Part shown: piece after piece, positions 37,468-49,800 of the stretch | Layout: the number at the start of each line of letters is the position of its first letter | Numbering within the stretch: the stretch's first letter is position 1 | Source of the DNA: Trichoplusia ni | Taxonomy: Eukaryota; Arthropoda; Insecta; Lepidoptera; Noctuidae | Length of the DNA stretch: 64,000 nucleotides | Assembly (NCBI RefSeq): GCF_003590095.1 | Contig: NC_039481.1 | Span: 7,998,001-8,062,000, forward strand | Direction: 5' to 3' | Position numbers and translations under genes: made by a program | The notes under the pieces: generated by a model | What the model was told of the DNA's origin: nothing | Database searches by the model: none | The model's input: only the letters and a program-made list of their open reading frames with translations

Positions 37468-38210
37468 ATGTCTTCAGACTTCTATATTCGTTACTATGTC
37501 GGACACAAAGGAAAGTTTGGTCACGAATTTTTAGAATTCGAATTCCGCCCCGATGGCAAACTCCGGTACGCAAATAATTCTAATTACAAAAATGATACAA
37601 TGATTCGTAAAGAAGCATATGTTCATCCTTGCGTGATGGAAGAACTCAAAAGGATTATAGTAGACTCAGAAATAATGCACGAAGACGACCGGCTATGGCC
37701 ACAACCAGACCGAGTGGGGAGACAGGTACACATCATCTATTCTAGTTTGTACGGCAATATTATTCAGCACAGTTGTTTTATCCTGTTGTTGTTGGAATTC
37801 CAAATTTTCAAATGGTTTTTGTGTTATTCATTAAGTAGAGAAATCTTAAATACTATTCCGATAAAGTAGGGTTATCATGAACAATTTATTATTGTACACA
37901 TTTGTTTAAAAATTATGTCCATTGTTGCAATTAATACTGTTTTAATTACACTTTCAATATTCAATCAATTATTTATTTTCAACCGGTACACTTGGTATTG
38001 TTTCTTTGAGACTTATTTCTTTTTCAGGAGTTGGAGATAGTTATAGGGGAAGAACACATTTCCTTCACAACATCTAAAACAGGATCCTTGGTTGATGTAA
38101 ATCAGTCTCGAGATCCAGAAGGCCTCCGTGGTTTTTATTATCTGGTTCAAGATCTTAAATGTCTAGTATTTTCCCTCATTGGTCTTCACTTCAAGATCAA
38201 ACCTATTTAA
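37468..38210 (+). CDS. mago: Mago nashi, copy 2
   Basis: Exons 37468-37725 and 38028-38210 encode the same 146-residue protein as copy 1, with no coding difference seen. The upstream region differs because the LINE fragment ends about 220 bp before the ATG. This is probably the other allele of the same locus. Confidence 0.95.
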
Positions 38211-41200
38211 GTGTCTGACTATAAGAGTAATAAAAATTTGAGTAATAAGACTTCTTTTACTTTCAATGTTTTAATGCTTGTGTATAATATAATAATATGA
38301 AATCAAATCTAGTTGTTGATGAAATGGTGCAATGGAACTTATGAACAAAGTAATACCTAATTTAATTATTAAGACTAGGTATTTCCTAATGATTTCATGC
38401 TTTTTCACACTGATATATATCTTATATCAATAATAGCTTACTAGGCAAACCAAGTGGTGAAATTATCACTCCAGAACCACTGTGATACTTGTTGCTGGTT
38501 CAAACTCCTCGTACGACAAGCATTTGCGTGACTGTATCACACAAATGCTTGTCCTTAGTCTGGGGCCTGCCTTTGTGCTTGTGACTTAAATGCTTGAAAA
38601 TAAGGATTAAGTTCTTTAGCATGGGAGATTTTTTTTTATTACAAACTAGCTGTTTCCCGCGACTTCGTCCATGTGGTTCTTCGCTCCTATTTGTCGCAGC
38701 CTGATGGTATATGAATGGTCTATTCTATAAAAAAAGATTTTTTCAATTTCAACCAGTAGTTCCTGAGATTAGCGCGTTCAAACAAACAAACTCTTCAGCT
38801 TTATATATTAGTATAGAAGTATAGATTAATTCTAGGGAAGTTCTGGTGTAGGCAAAAATAACACAGAGATGAAAAACGTTAGGTGTAGACGGTTCTTATC
38901 ACTTAAGTTTATGGAAAACATTATAGTAGCTGCTATGTGTGTAGTTAAACTCATTGAAAACGTGGGTAACTTAAGTCTGAGAATTAGAAAGCATTTATTT
39001 TTCATCCTCTAGAATATGAAAACAAGCTTTTTTTCTTAGCTTCTATAATACTATACTTTAAATTTCCAACAGTAAGTCGATCCCCATTTTTATCCTTACT
39101 ATATCTGTACTAATATAATTATAAAGCTGAAAAGTTTATTTGTTTGTTTGAACGCGCTAATCTCAGGAACTACTGGTTCAAATTGATTTTTTTTTGTATT
39201 GAATAGACCATTCATCGAGGAAGGTTTTAGGCTTATTACCATCACGTTGCGACTAATAGGAGCGAAGATACAATGGAAAATGTGGAAAAAAACAGGGAAA
39301 ATTATTCAACTTCGAGGGCTTCCGTTGAAAAATTCCTAACTTATATCTTTTAACCACGCGGGCAACAGCTAGTATATTATGTTTCTTTTCTGTCATGGGA
39401 TATCTTCATGGGAAGAGACACGGTCCTTTTTAAAGGCGTGTACGGGGACACAGGTCCAACTTGCAGAGGCCTTCTTGAGAACTTTAATCTAAAATGTGTT
39501 GGGGTATCTACCAAGGGCCATCCACCCCTGCTCTATAAAAGAACACATGGACAGCCCAAGGTACCTACAAAACTAATGTAGTTTGTGGAGTTAAAACTAA
39601 TTTGTTTAATAGTTCCTATTATATACTATGGAAAAACTATGGCACCTGCCGTTCAAAACATAGAAATTGGCAGGTCGTGACTCGCCGGCTCAAAAACGGC
39701 CCATTTCTTATTCATTATCTTCTATTTATACAAAACTCTGGTATACTCTCAAAGATAGGTTTTTGTATACCAGACGAGTAAAATATGTGACGCGGCGGCG
39801 CAGGCCGCGGCTGTTGGTAGTGCCGCGTGCGCGCACCAACCTGCTGGAGCCCTCACTCGCGCGTTGCGCACACTCAACACTGTGGCTGATGACATTGATT
39901 TATTCAACTGTACACTGAGTGAGTTCACAAGGGCCACTTACTGTGTAGTATGTAAAGAAATATAGTTAAGGTAATATATTTTTAGTTACTATGTCGAATT
40001 AGGTGAAGATATCTATAATGGCAAAGTAAATAAATGAATATTACTGATGTTCCCTCTGCTCTGCTGACGTTGCCTACAGCGAAAGGCAACATCAGTGAGA
40101 TAAGCTAAGGGAGAGAGGTGCAGCACCGATTGCACCATCGCGGGTCATAGACTCGGAGTGAGTTTCGCCACGCCATTAAACTCTTCCACCCCCAAGCATA
40201 TAACTCTAATGAACCAGTTAAGGCAAGAAAGAGCTGGGAGTCCCCATAGAGAGTGACCCCCTGGGGCCCTCAAGTTCCGTTGTGTCGCTATTCACGAACA
40301 GCTCGCTACAAGCTGCCCTGGGATGTATGCTCTTACATATAACTTCAGATAGATTTTTTGTTTGTAATGTGGTCATGCGTTATTCCCATGGAGAGATAAC
40401 GATTAGCAACAGCTATTTATTTATTTTTTATATATTATTAAGAAATAAATATATTAATAAATTAAATATATTAAATGCGAAAGTAACTCTGTCTATCTGT
40501 TACGCATTCCCGCTCAAACCTCTTAACCGACTTTGATGAAATTGGGCACAGACCATGTTTAGACCCTGAGAAAGGACATAGGCTACCTACTTTTTGTTGC
40601 GAAAAAAGGGATGAAGAGCAGTAGCGGATTTACAAATATTCAAGGCTATGGGCTGTTAAGCTTTTGCCGCCCTTGCCTTCACAATTGTCAAAGTGTCATG
40701 TACTAGTGGGTAAATATAGAAAATTGCTTAACGGATTCAGGGAACGAACCATGACAAATGATAAGTGATAAGAAAAAGTCATTGGCAAAATTTCTTGCCG
40801 ACTTCTATCTGTAAAACATCAAAAACAGAATACAGAAAACCGTCATCCACAAATCTTTTTTGCTGGTATCTGCTGGTATATCCGCCACTGATGAAGAGGT
40901 TAAAAGTTTGCGTTCGTCATTTCTAAAGATAAAACCATGAAACTTGCGTACTCTTAGGGTGTGCACTGTTTTTGCATACTGGCTCCTGTAAGTGCCTCTT
41001 GGACAAAAGGGACCAATGGATTTTCCTAGGTACTTTCTGCCACTTAATGGGATACGTAGTTACCCTATACCTGCTGTAAACAGTTATACATATATTTTTT
41101 AATATGTCTACTCTCTTTTGAACAAATGTTAGACAAAAATCTATACCGTTCTTTTATAATCCATAACATTAAAATTTAAGTACGCAAAAGGAGCCGCGGC

Positions 41201-41345
41201 TACCAGCTAGTTTATAATAACGCTTGGGTGAGTTAAGAAAAATATATACTATATATAAAAGAGTAAAGTTCGCGAGCAGAAAATGCGGATGGTGCCAGGA
41301 GAGCAAGTACAAGTACATGAGGTTCGGTGGTAGTTCGTACGTTCT

Positions 41346-41710
41346 GGGCCCCAATTCTGCTATTTAAAATGGCCGATGAATGAATGAAATTTGGCTTAAA
41401 AATAATGTCAATTTTCGTTTTATCAGCATTTTTCCACACAATAATTGGAAATTCAGTATGGGACGCTAAACCCAAGATCAATACAATTAAGCTTCAATTA
41501 TTGTATTGGCAAAAGGCTTACGAGATTATATATTTTTAAAACAAATACTTGAGTATTGAGAATAGGAATAATTTCAAATTGAATTCCCGGGCCCTGCTTA
41601 TAACAATGGCCGATGAATGATTGGCAATTGGATTAAATTTGAAACTATTCCTATTCTCTTAAGCTTTTTGCGCAATAATTATTGTGTTAATTTTTTGATT
41701 TACCTACCGC
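41346..41710. mobile_element. Two partial MITE copies, GGGCCC family
   Basis: The left-end sequence gggccccaattctgctattt occurs at 41346, and a related end cgggccctgcttataacaat at about 41588. Each is followed by ggccgatgaatga. They look like 5' halves or nested copies of the element at 41927-42180. Confidence 0.5.
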
Positions 41711-41926
41711 CACTTGATCTGTCCCATATAAAAAGACGCAAGATGACATAAGAATTTTATATAACAGATTATTATTGTTAGTTAGTCATAAGAGGCATAG
41801 TGGGGAAAGATATGCAACATAATTCGATTTCCATTACCTGATCACCAGAACTGATAAATAGAAAAAAAAATACATTGACATTGGCTACCCAAATGTTAGC
41901 CACTCGTTTATTATCTTCAAGGAACC

Positions 41927-42180
41927 AGGGCCCCAATTCTGCTATTTACAATGGCCGATGAATTCATGAAAATTGGCTTAGAATGACACTTTTCGTATTT
42001 TCATAAGCATTTTTTCCACGCAATAATTGGAAATTTAGTAGGGAACGGTACACTCAAGGTCAATACACTGCATTTTCAAATATTATGTTGGCAAAATGCT
42101 TAAGAGATTAGGAATAATTTCAAATTTAATCCAATTGAAAATCATTCATCAGCCATTGTAAATAGCAGAATCGAGGCCCT
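41927..42180. mobile_element. 254-bp MITE with ~40-bp inverted termini
   Basis: The left end AGGGCCCCAATTCTGCTATT pairs with a right end that, reverse-complemented, reads AGGGCCTCGATTCTGCTATT, both continuing through TACAATGGC and GATGAAT. No obvious target-site duplication was found. No coding region. Confidence 0.7.
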
Positions 42181-43700
42181 GAATACGTATGGAAATGTGC
42201 TGCACATAAGTAGAGTGCTATAGTTTATTGTAACTAAATCCTTTAAAATCATCATATTATCAGCTTAAAATCACCTACAGCTGGTTACAAAGGCCATTCC
42301 TCTTTTCAAGTATTTTGTATTGTGTTATCCAGCTGCTTTTTGTGAACAGTTATTAACTCTTCGGCCTTCACTTATCATATCATCTGTCTGATGTCTAGAT
42401 ACCTAGGCGTGAAGTCAGCTTTTATATAGACCTCATCCAAACAACTCACTCAACTCAAGATGACTCGGTTGTCTGCCTACCGCATATAGAGATCGAAGCA
42501 ACTACCCATTTTTATATCTAATTAATTATTCTTGTGGTCAAAATAAGGAAATAAACAAAAATTAGGCTACAAATGTGCGATCTCTTTAATTTTTTTCATG
42601 TTTTATACTGTGGTTTAAAAATTTATCTAAGATTAGAATAGAATAGAATATTCTTTATAGCACACCATTAAAATATTTATTCTACAATAAATCCGATTTT
42701 TTGTTTCTAGCAATAATACAAAACTTCTAAGAAAAAACAATTGAAACTTGAAATGTTTACATTCTGTGGGTTATTTGACAACTAAGTTACGCTTCTTTTC
42801 ACAAAACAATTTGCTTTCAAAACTAACAACATAAAAAAAATTGAATGAAAACAGAAATTAAAAATAGCAAATAAAATAAAACATATATTATCCGATTACC
42901 TGATTACTTTACAACTTAGTTTACTTTACGAGAATATATCATAAGTCTATACATTGAAATAATTCGAAATTGATTTATTTTTAGACGTCTAATGATTGGC
43001 GGTTTTGGTAAATCCAATTCGGTTGCTTGCTTCTTTAAAAAAAATGAGTGATTTCATAAAATTGAAAGCATCTTTCTCAGTTTGAATTTCAATATTTTTA
43101 GAAAATACTTGTAGAGAAACGTATTTGGCATTATGTATTTATGTTTATAGTATAGTTTTGCGCGTTGCGCGCGCATCGCATCTGCCCGACCGACCGATTA
43201 TGGCGGACAGGCAGTGAAGAATGTTTGTCGTCTTTTCTAAATCAGAAAGTATCGACAGCAGCCAATGGCATAAACCGGGTTTTTTGTAAAAATTGTACAT
43301 TGTAAATAGTTCTGTGTACATATAGTAATTATATTTGTGCTCGTTTTGTTTAGAAATTGTGTGAATAGTGTATTATTTTGAGTGTTTATCCAGTTCAGTT
43401 TTAGACGCCGACAAATCGCTAAATCCTAACGTTAGTACATTAGTTAAACCCATATAACTTCTAAATTCTAAAATTCTGTGGTTCCGTATTGTAAAAATCA
43501 TTAATTTTACTTCTTGTCTTTGTTTCGATCCGTCAAGGAGACCGTTGCAGTAGATGCAATATTTTGGTTTCCCTTAGCGGCTGTCATCGTGCTTTGATAG
43601 AACTACTGTCATTACAAAGACAAAAAGACAGTTTTCGTTGCTACATAAATGTCTTCAATATCGAGATCTGTTTGTTGTTTGTAGTTAATTTTATAATGTA
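42181..43700. other. AT-rich region upstream of pumilio, with the probable distal promoter
   Basis: A short LINE 3'-end-like scrap occurs at 42631-42700 (agaatagaatattctttat). A CpG-rich patch at about 43160-43215 (gcgcgttgcgcgcgcatcgc, atggcggacaggcag) lies 0.6 kb before the pumilio ATG and is the best candidate for the upstream promoter or leader. No other gene is seen. Confidence 0.4.
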
Positions 43701-43823
43701 AATCGGTTTAATAACAGTCCTGCCCGTATTATTATTGGTAGTAGCTCTACGTAACTACAAACGGAAAGATCGCGAGACATTTTGTGTTTACGGTTACGAG
43801 GGATTGAACTATTGTGAAACTGA

Positions 43824-46800
43824 ATGCTCGAACCTCACGGTAGCCCAATGAAGTGGCCGGGAACGGCAGCCGAAGAAGAGGCGGGCGAAGCTGGGTTGCA
43901 GAGCACGCGCGCTTCTCAGGCTCGTAGCCAGGACGATGCCACTGTGCATTACGTGTTCCAACGTGAGCCACAAGAAGGCGAGCTGCCGTCTTTAGCGCCC
44001 AAACAACGCTGGGCCGTCGGGGACGATACAATTGCTGAGGTTTGTTTACATTGATGCATTATTAACTTCAACTTGTATTTACAATGGACAGCAGTTATTT
44101 ATAACCTAAAATTGTAAATGTCAGATTAATGTTTTGTGTGTGAGACAATTTGTTTTGTAATAGCTTTTTATTTTGGTGTTGAAAATGCAGTTGATAATTG
44201 TTTATTGACATGTTTACTGATACTATATTTATTGTGAATTTCTTTAATTTCAGAATCCAGATAAATGGAAGAATACCAATCCCATGACCATGAACAATAT
44301 GCATCAACAAGCTCAAGTTCAGCTTAAAAATTCACAGACAAATCAACAACAGTTTATTAACCAGGCTATAGCATCATCAGTTGGGACCTTGACCATAAAT
44401 CCCTCAGTTATTGGAAGTCATCCAGCTCATTTGACCACCAACATGGTACATACACAATTGGCTCCATTGCAAAATCCAACACTTGGAAACAATTTAATAC
44501 AAAACAGTGCAGTGATGTTGCCACAGCTCCAAGGCATGCAGAATGCTCCACAACTTGGCCAACAAGGATTGTATGACATACACCAACACCATGGTAACAT
44601 AGCTATTAATGGTATTGGGAAAAACTCTGAACACCTCATGTATTTGAGCCAAGCTGGGATGCTGGCACCTGGAACTAATCAATTTCTTCAACAAGGACAA
44701 AATCAACTTGGATTAACACCAGTTGCTGCCATCAGAAATCAGGTAAGAAGTGCATTCCTATTTTGGTTGATGCTTCCAGATTGTGAGCATGTCTGGGTAT
44801 GTTTTTAGTTTACTTTAATCATAATTTATGTAGTTAAAATTCATACTTCTTCAATCCTCTTGAGCAGTAAGCTCAATAAGCTCCTATATGTAAGCTATGG
44901 ACTAAAAAAGATGACCACTTTCTTAAAATTACTAGTCAGTTATAATTTCAAACTGATTTTGACCAAAAGCTATGTAACAAGTGTTTAATATATGAATAAC
45001 AAGCTTCATTTCTTTCAATTCATTTGTTAACATATCTGTATACATGATCAGATCCCTTAAGGACTGGATTACCAGATGTAGTTTCTCTTACATAAATTGT
45101 ATCTTTAAAACATGTTAAAAATGGTTTCTAAAGTTCATACTTGTCAAAGATAGCAACGAGAATTGCCATATTTTCTAGTGCATGATTAGTAGAGTACTTA
45201 CTAACCCTTCTTATTTGGTAAAGAATTCACATAGTCTGTTACTGGTATTTTTAACTGTAGTATACTGTTTAAATAGAGGAAGCATGAAAGCCATATGAAC
45301 CGAAACAACAGATAAATTCCTTAGAATGTGTACACATGAGAAACTAAAAAGAATAATTATATTAGGATAAGATTATATTCTAGGAACAAATACAAAAAGT
45401 ATTACCAATAATTCTTCCACTACCAGGCAGAGAAATGGAAACAGAACAAATAATCAATCCAATCATTAACTATGCTCTTGATTACTGGCAGGCAATTTGA
45501 GAAAGCAATGAAGAACTCAGGCTGACTTAAAACGGAGTCGACTTAATGATCCAATCAGATCCTTTATTTTATATATTTATCTCACATCAGATAGTCACTG
45601 TAAAACTAAAGTAAGTCAAAAAATTATGGTAAAATTTGTAAAATTTTAAGAAGTTTAATTCTTGTACTATTGTATTAATTAAGCTGGTCTTTTTAATATG
45701 AATTCCACAACATATAGGTAAAGGTGCAGCTAAACTATGTTACAATATAACTTAGCCATTCTTATCCTATGCAGCTGTGGGATAGATAGTACCACTAACT
45801 TAATATAACAGTAGGTGGCCAAATTATTAAGGCAGTGCTCATATTTATGAAATTTCCAGTTTGGTATGTGTTTATATTGTTGCTACTGGTTCCTCATTTC
45901 ATTCACGGGTTAACTCCATGAAAAAGACACCATCTGTAAACAACTATAATGTAAAATAGGATGAGGACTGACATGAAGAATCCAAAGAACTATTGCATAT
46001 TAATGGGTAAAAAAATCAATTAGACCATTTTCCAGACTGACTCTGGGTGTGTAACATAATTAATGTTATTACAGCCCTACTGGTACTATTACTTTACTTA
46101 TAAATTATTATTATTTTCATGCTTTTTTGATTGTCAATATGTATGGTTTCAAAATTGATGTTAATAGTATTTTTCCATTTGTCCCTTAACCACTAAGTGT
46201 CATTTGATGGAAAGTCTCACTAGAGAATGGCATCACATGTACAAATTCCAATGAGATCCAACACATTGAAGCTCTCATAGCAGCAAAAGGTAGCTACTCT
46301 AAATATAAAAAAATATTGAATTATTTTTATTTATTTTATAACTAGCATTTCGCCCGTGCCGATGTCGGTTATATCGCGTTTCCAAGAGAACTCTTCTAAA
46401 GTCCGGGATAAAAACTATCTTATGTTCTTTCTCTAGGTCAGCTTTATCTCTGAACCAAATTTCATTAAAATCAGTTCAGTGGTTTAGACGTGAAAGCGTA
46501 AAAGACAGACAGACTTACTTTCGCATTTATAATATTAGTAGGGATAGGGATTTATGTATACACGAAATATTAAAAATGCACAGCATTACGAATATGATGT
46601 ACAAGTGTACCGCTTATTAACAAAGAAATCTCTACCAGCAGACCCGCCATTGGAGAAGTGGTTGATATTGGCAGCCAACAGTGGGCAACTTCATAAATTT
46701 ATTAAAAAATAAAAGTTTTGTTAAATGACAAATTTTTAAGTAAAAATAAACCGAAATTATAATATGATAAATCTAATATATAAAATTCCCGTGTCACGAT

Positions 46801-49800
46801 GTTAGTTACCGTACTCCTCCGAAACGGTTCGACCGATTATGATGAAATTTTGTATACATATTGGGTAGGACTGAGAATAGAACAACATCTATTTTTCATA
46901 CCCCTAAGTGACAAGGGTTGCCCACACTAAAAAAATATATTTTTTTATAATATGGCATTAAAAAATAAATACATCTAGAAAAAAAAAATTCGGCAAAAAA
47001 ACGTTTGCTGGGTCAGCTAGTATACATATAAAATAGATGATGCATAAAAAATTGAAAAATATTAAAGTATTTTCATGAATAGAATATGAATAAAGTTGAT
47101 TACAACATTTCTGTTGATTTTGTGATCCCAATTTTTTTCTCTAATCATCTTTGATTTAATTTTCTCTAATCGTACTTTGTTTGGCCCTATCTTTGTAACA
47201 TCAAATATCAAAACTATTCTAGAATTCTAATATATATAAATCAGACTACAATGTATTATGTTTTACTACTATTTAATTATGCTGGCATAATTTTTGTCAC
47301 TTCTATGTCACTGCATAAAAATAAAATGTTTCATCACCAACAAAAATTTTGCTATGTTTGTACCCATCTCAGTAATATCGACAAAAGTGGTCTCTTTTTT
47401 TTCTTATTCCAATCATCCTTTTTCACCTCTATGATTTTCTTTCTTCATCCCGCTATCTCGCTCGCGTTGTGAGGTGGTCACGCCTCGATATTTCAGGACA
47501 CCAATCTAGATGTTAGCCAGGCCATTGCTTGTTTGTTATGCGACAGAGATACCCAGCTCAGTTCCATTTTAATCAAGCAAACTTTTGAGACACGTCAATT
47601 ATATGTCTAAGACCACAGTATACTAATTCTTCTAAAATCAAGCTACTGTCCATGGCACAATGACCAACGTTGAAATTGAAATTTATAATGTCAATGAACT
47701 ACAAGGTTTGTACACCGGTTTAGAATGGGGGAATAAGCCTTGTAAATAAGTTTAGCTTTTTGTCATTTTAACATTATAATTTCACAGAAAAAGCAATCTG
47801 TAAAAGAATAAAATTCATGAAAGTTATATTAATACAGGTTTTCACGCCAAATAAAATTGGGTTAATCTTATTTTGTTTTGTAGGTATATTAAGAACAATA
47901 TAATTATGCTGCCATACATATTATGTCTTATTTTTACCCAACTAACGCAAATACCCCTTCAGGAGCACGCGATCTTTGTCTACGTAGATTTACTAAGTAT
48001 TAGGTATATTTTCTTCGAATTGCAAAATGTGGAACAAAATCAGTTACAGCCCGTTCCGCTATTTAATGTTAACCCACCGTCTCCAAATCACACTAGCCCC
48101 AGCCCTCCAAACTGGCAATATAACATAAGCCAAATAAAAACAGGTGTTAGTTGTAACGCTTTTCCTATGCCAATAGCAACGACGTTTGCGCAGACGGTGG
48201 AGAAGCGCCGACGCTCAAAAAACGCTAGTCTTGTAACGGTCCAAGTCAAGATCCAAACCTTGCCATGAAGGCCCTTAGGAAAGTTGCCAATTTAGCCTAA
48301 TTCTTTTCTTCGGGCTCGAGACTCCTTAAGTCTCGTCGCATTTTTCGTCGACGCAGTTGACATCGCCGTTCACGCTAACTGCACAAAAGTACTGTATAGA
48401 TCCAAAAGTAGTTGTGCTAAGGAAAACAAATCGTGTGCCTCGGGAACAGTGGGTATCAGATATTAAAGCGTTCTCTTTAAGTCTTTCAACCCAACCCAAC
48501 TGTCCGGGATTTTTTTTCCACTTCATGGTTTGTTGATTACTATCAGTTGCCCGCAACTGGGTCGGCGTGGACTTCAGTTAACAGCGCGTGTTGGATCCCG
48601 TTTCCGTGAGAATGCCGAGATAAAATTATCCTATTATCCCTTAAAATCAACATACCCATAAAACTCTACGCACACATTATTTCTAAATATAAACTTAGAC
48701 CCCTCATTTTCCCCCTAAAAAATTGTTTCCCAATTTAAAGTAAACTATGTCCTTTCTCAGCCTTTAGAAAATCGGTGTACCAAATTTCATAACAATGGAT
48801 TCAGTAGTTTTAACGTGAGGGCGAGACAGATAGAGATACTTTCGCATTTATAATATTAGTATGGAAGTATGGATTATTACATGGACTACTATTCTTAACG
48901 TTAACTTTTTAATGAAGAAAAAAAGTAGGTAAAATTTAACAATCAAAAAATGGATTATTGCAATTTCATGTAAAATAATCTGCCGCATAACAATTATAAT
49001 ATGGCTCTGTTATTATTAGTATATATTTACTAAAATTACTCGAGCGTAGTCATATATATGCACCGTGCACATAAACAATAATAAAAAAATAAACACCAAA
49101 AGCTACTTGTGAAATTTCAGAAAAGTTAACCTCTGAGTATCACATTTATTAGTTAAATAAAGTTACAAATAAGGTATTTTTAATAGTAAAGATCCGATCC
49201 ATTAATAGAGCCACTATGCCTGTTCGTTAGCAACAAACTTCGACATTATAAACACGTCCATCCATAGACTAAAAAATGTACGCGGCTCCCGGAGTGTATA
49301 TTCTATGGTCATTTCAATTTTGGTTTGCGCGCCATCTATCAAACTTGAACGGCAACTTTGCTCTGTGCGACGCTCCCTTGTATGGGGAATTTTAACGCAG
49401 GCGCTGTGGTCGGCGTACGTCCTTTGTTCGAAACAAGTCAACATTGTATTATTTGAGTTTAGATCTTTCCAGTTTTATTTCGCTGCAAATAAACATTATA
49501 GTGTAAGAAATGTGTATTATTATCGCTGTGGTTAGTGTATTTATCATATAAAAGTTGTGTTTCACGTTAAAAGTGATATTTTCTCACGAAAAGCTTTCGT
49601 TGTAGTACATGACCGAGCTTTAGGCGGATTGTACGCATGAAACCCTTGAGCGACTTTTTTTTTGAAACTGATGTTAAGGATATGGGCCCCGACATGGTGA
49701 GTTAGATGATTTATATAATAGATTGATAAACTTGCTTGCGGTTTTAAGTCATGAAATTACTAAAATCTTGGTTTTTTCAAGCAACAGGTCCGTTTTTGTT

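Larger units (their letters stand above)
32895..41314. repeat. Second copy of the duplicated RpS8-mago block
   Basis: 8420 bp matching 24015-31894 in the same orientation. It includes the same SINE and Helitron-like copies (for example family B at 32924-33209, 38647-38823 and 39104-39372). It differs by an insertion of about 550 bp near 36695-37250 and by scattered one-base indels, which cluster near the left end of this copy and near the right end of the first copy. Unique sequence resumes at 41315. Confidence 0.95.

Noticed and set aside
43747..44031. A 94-codon minus-strand frame opposite pumilio exon 1
   Set aside because: Antisense shadow of a coding exon with strong Pumilio motifs on the plus strand.
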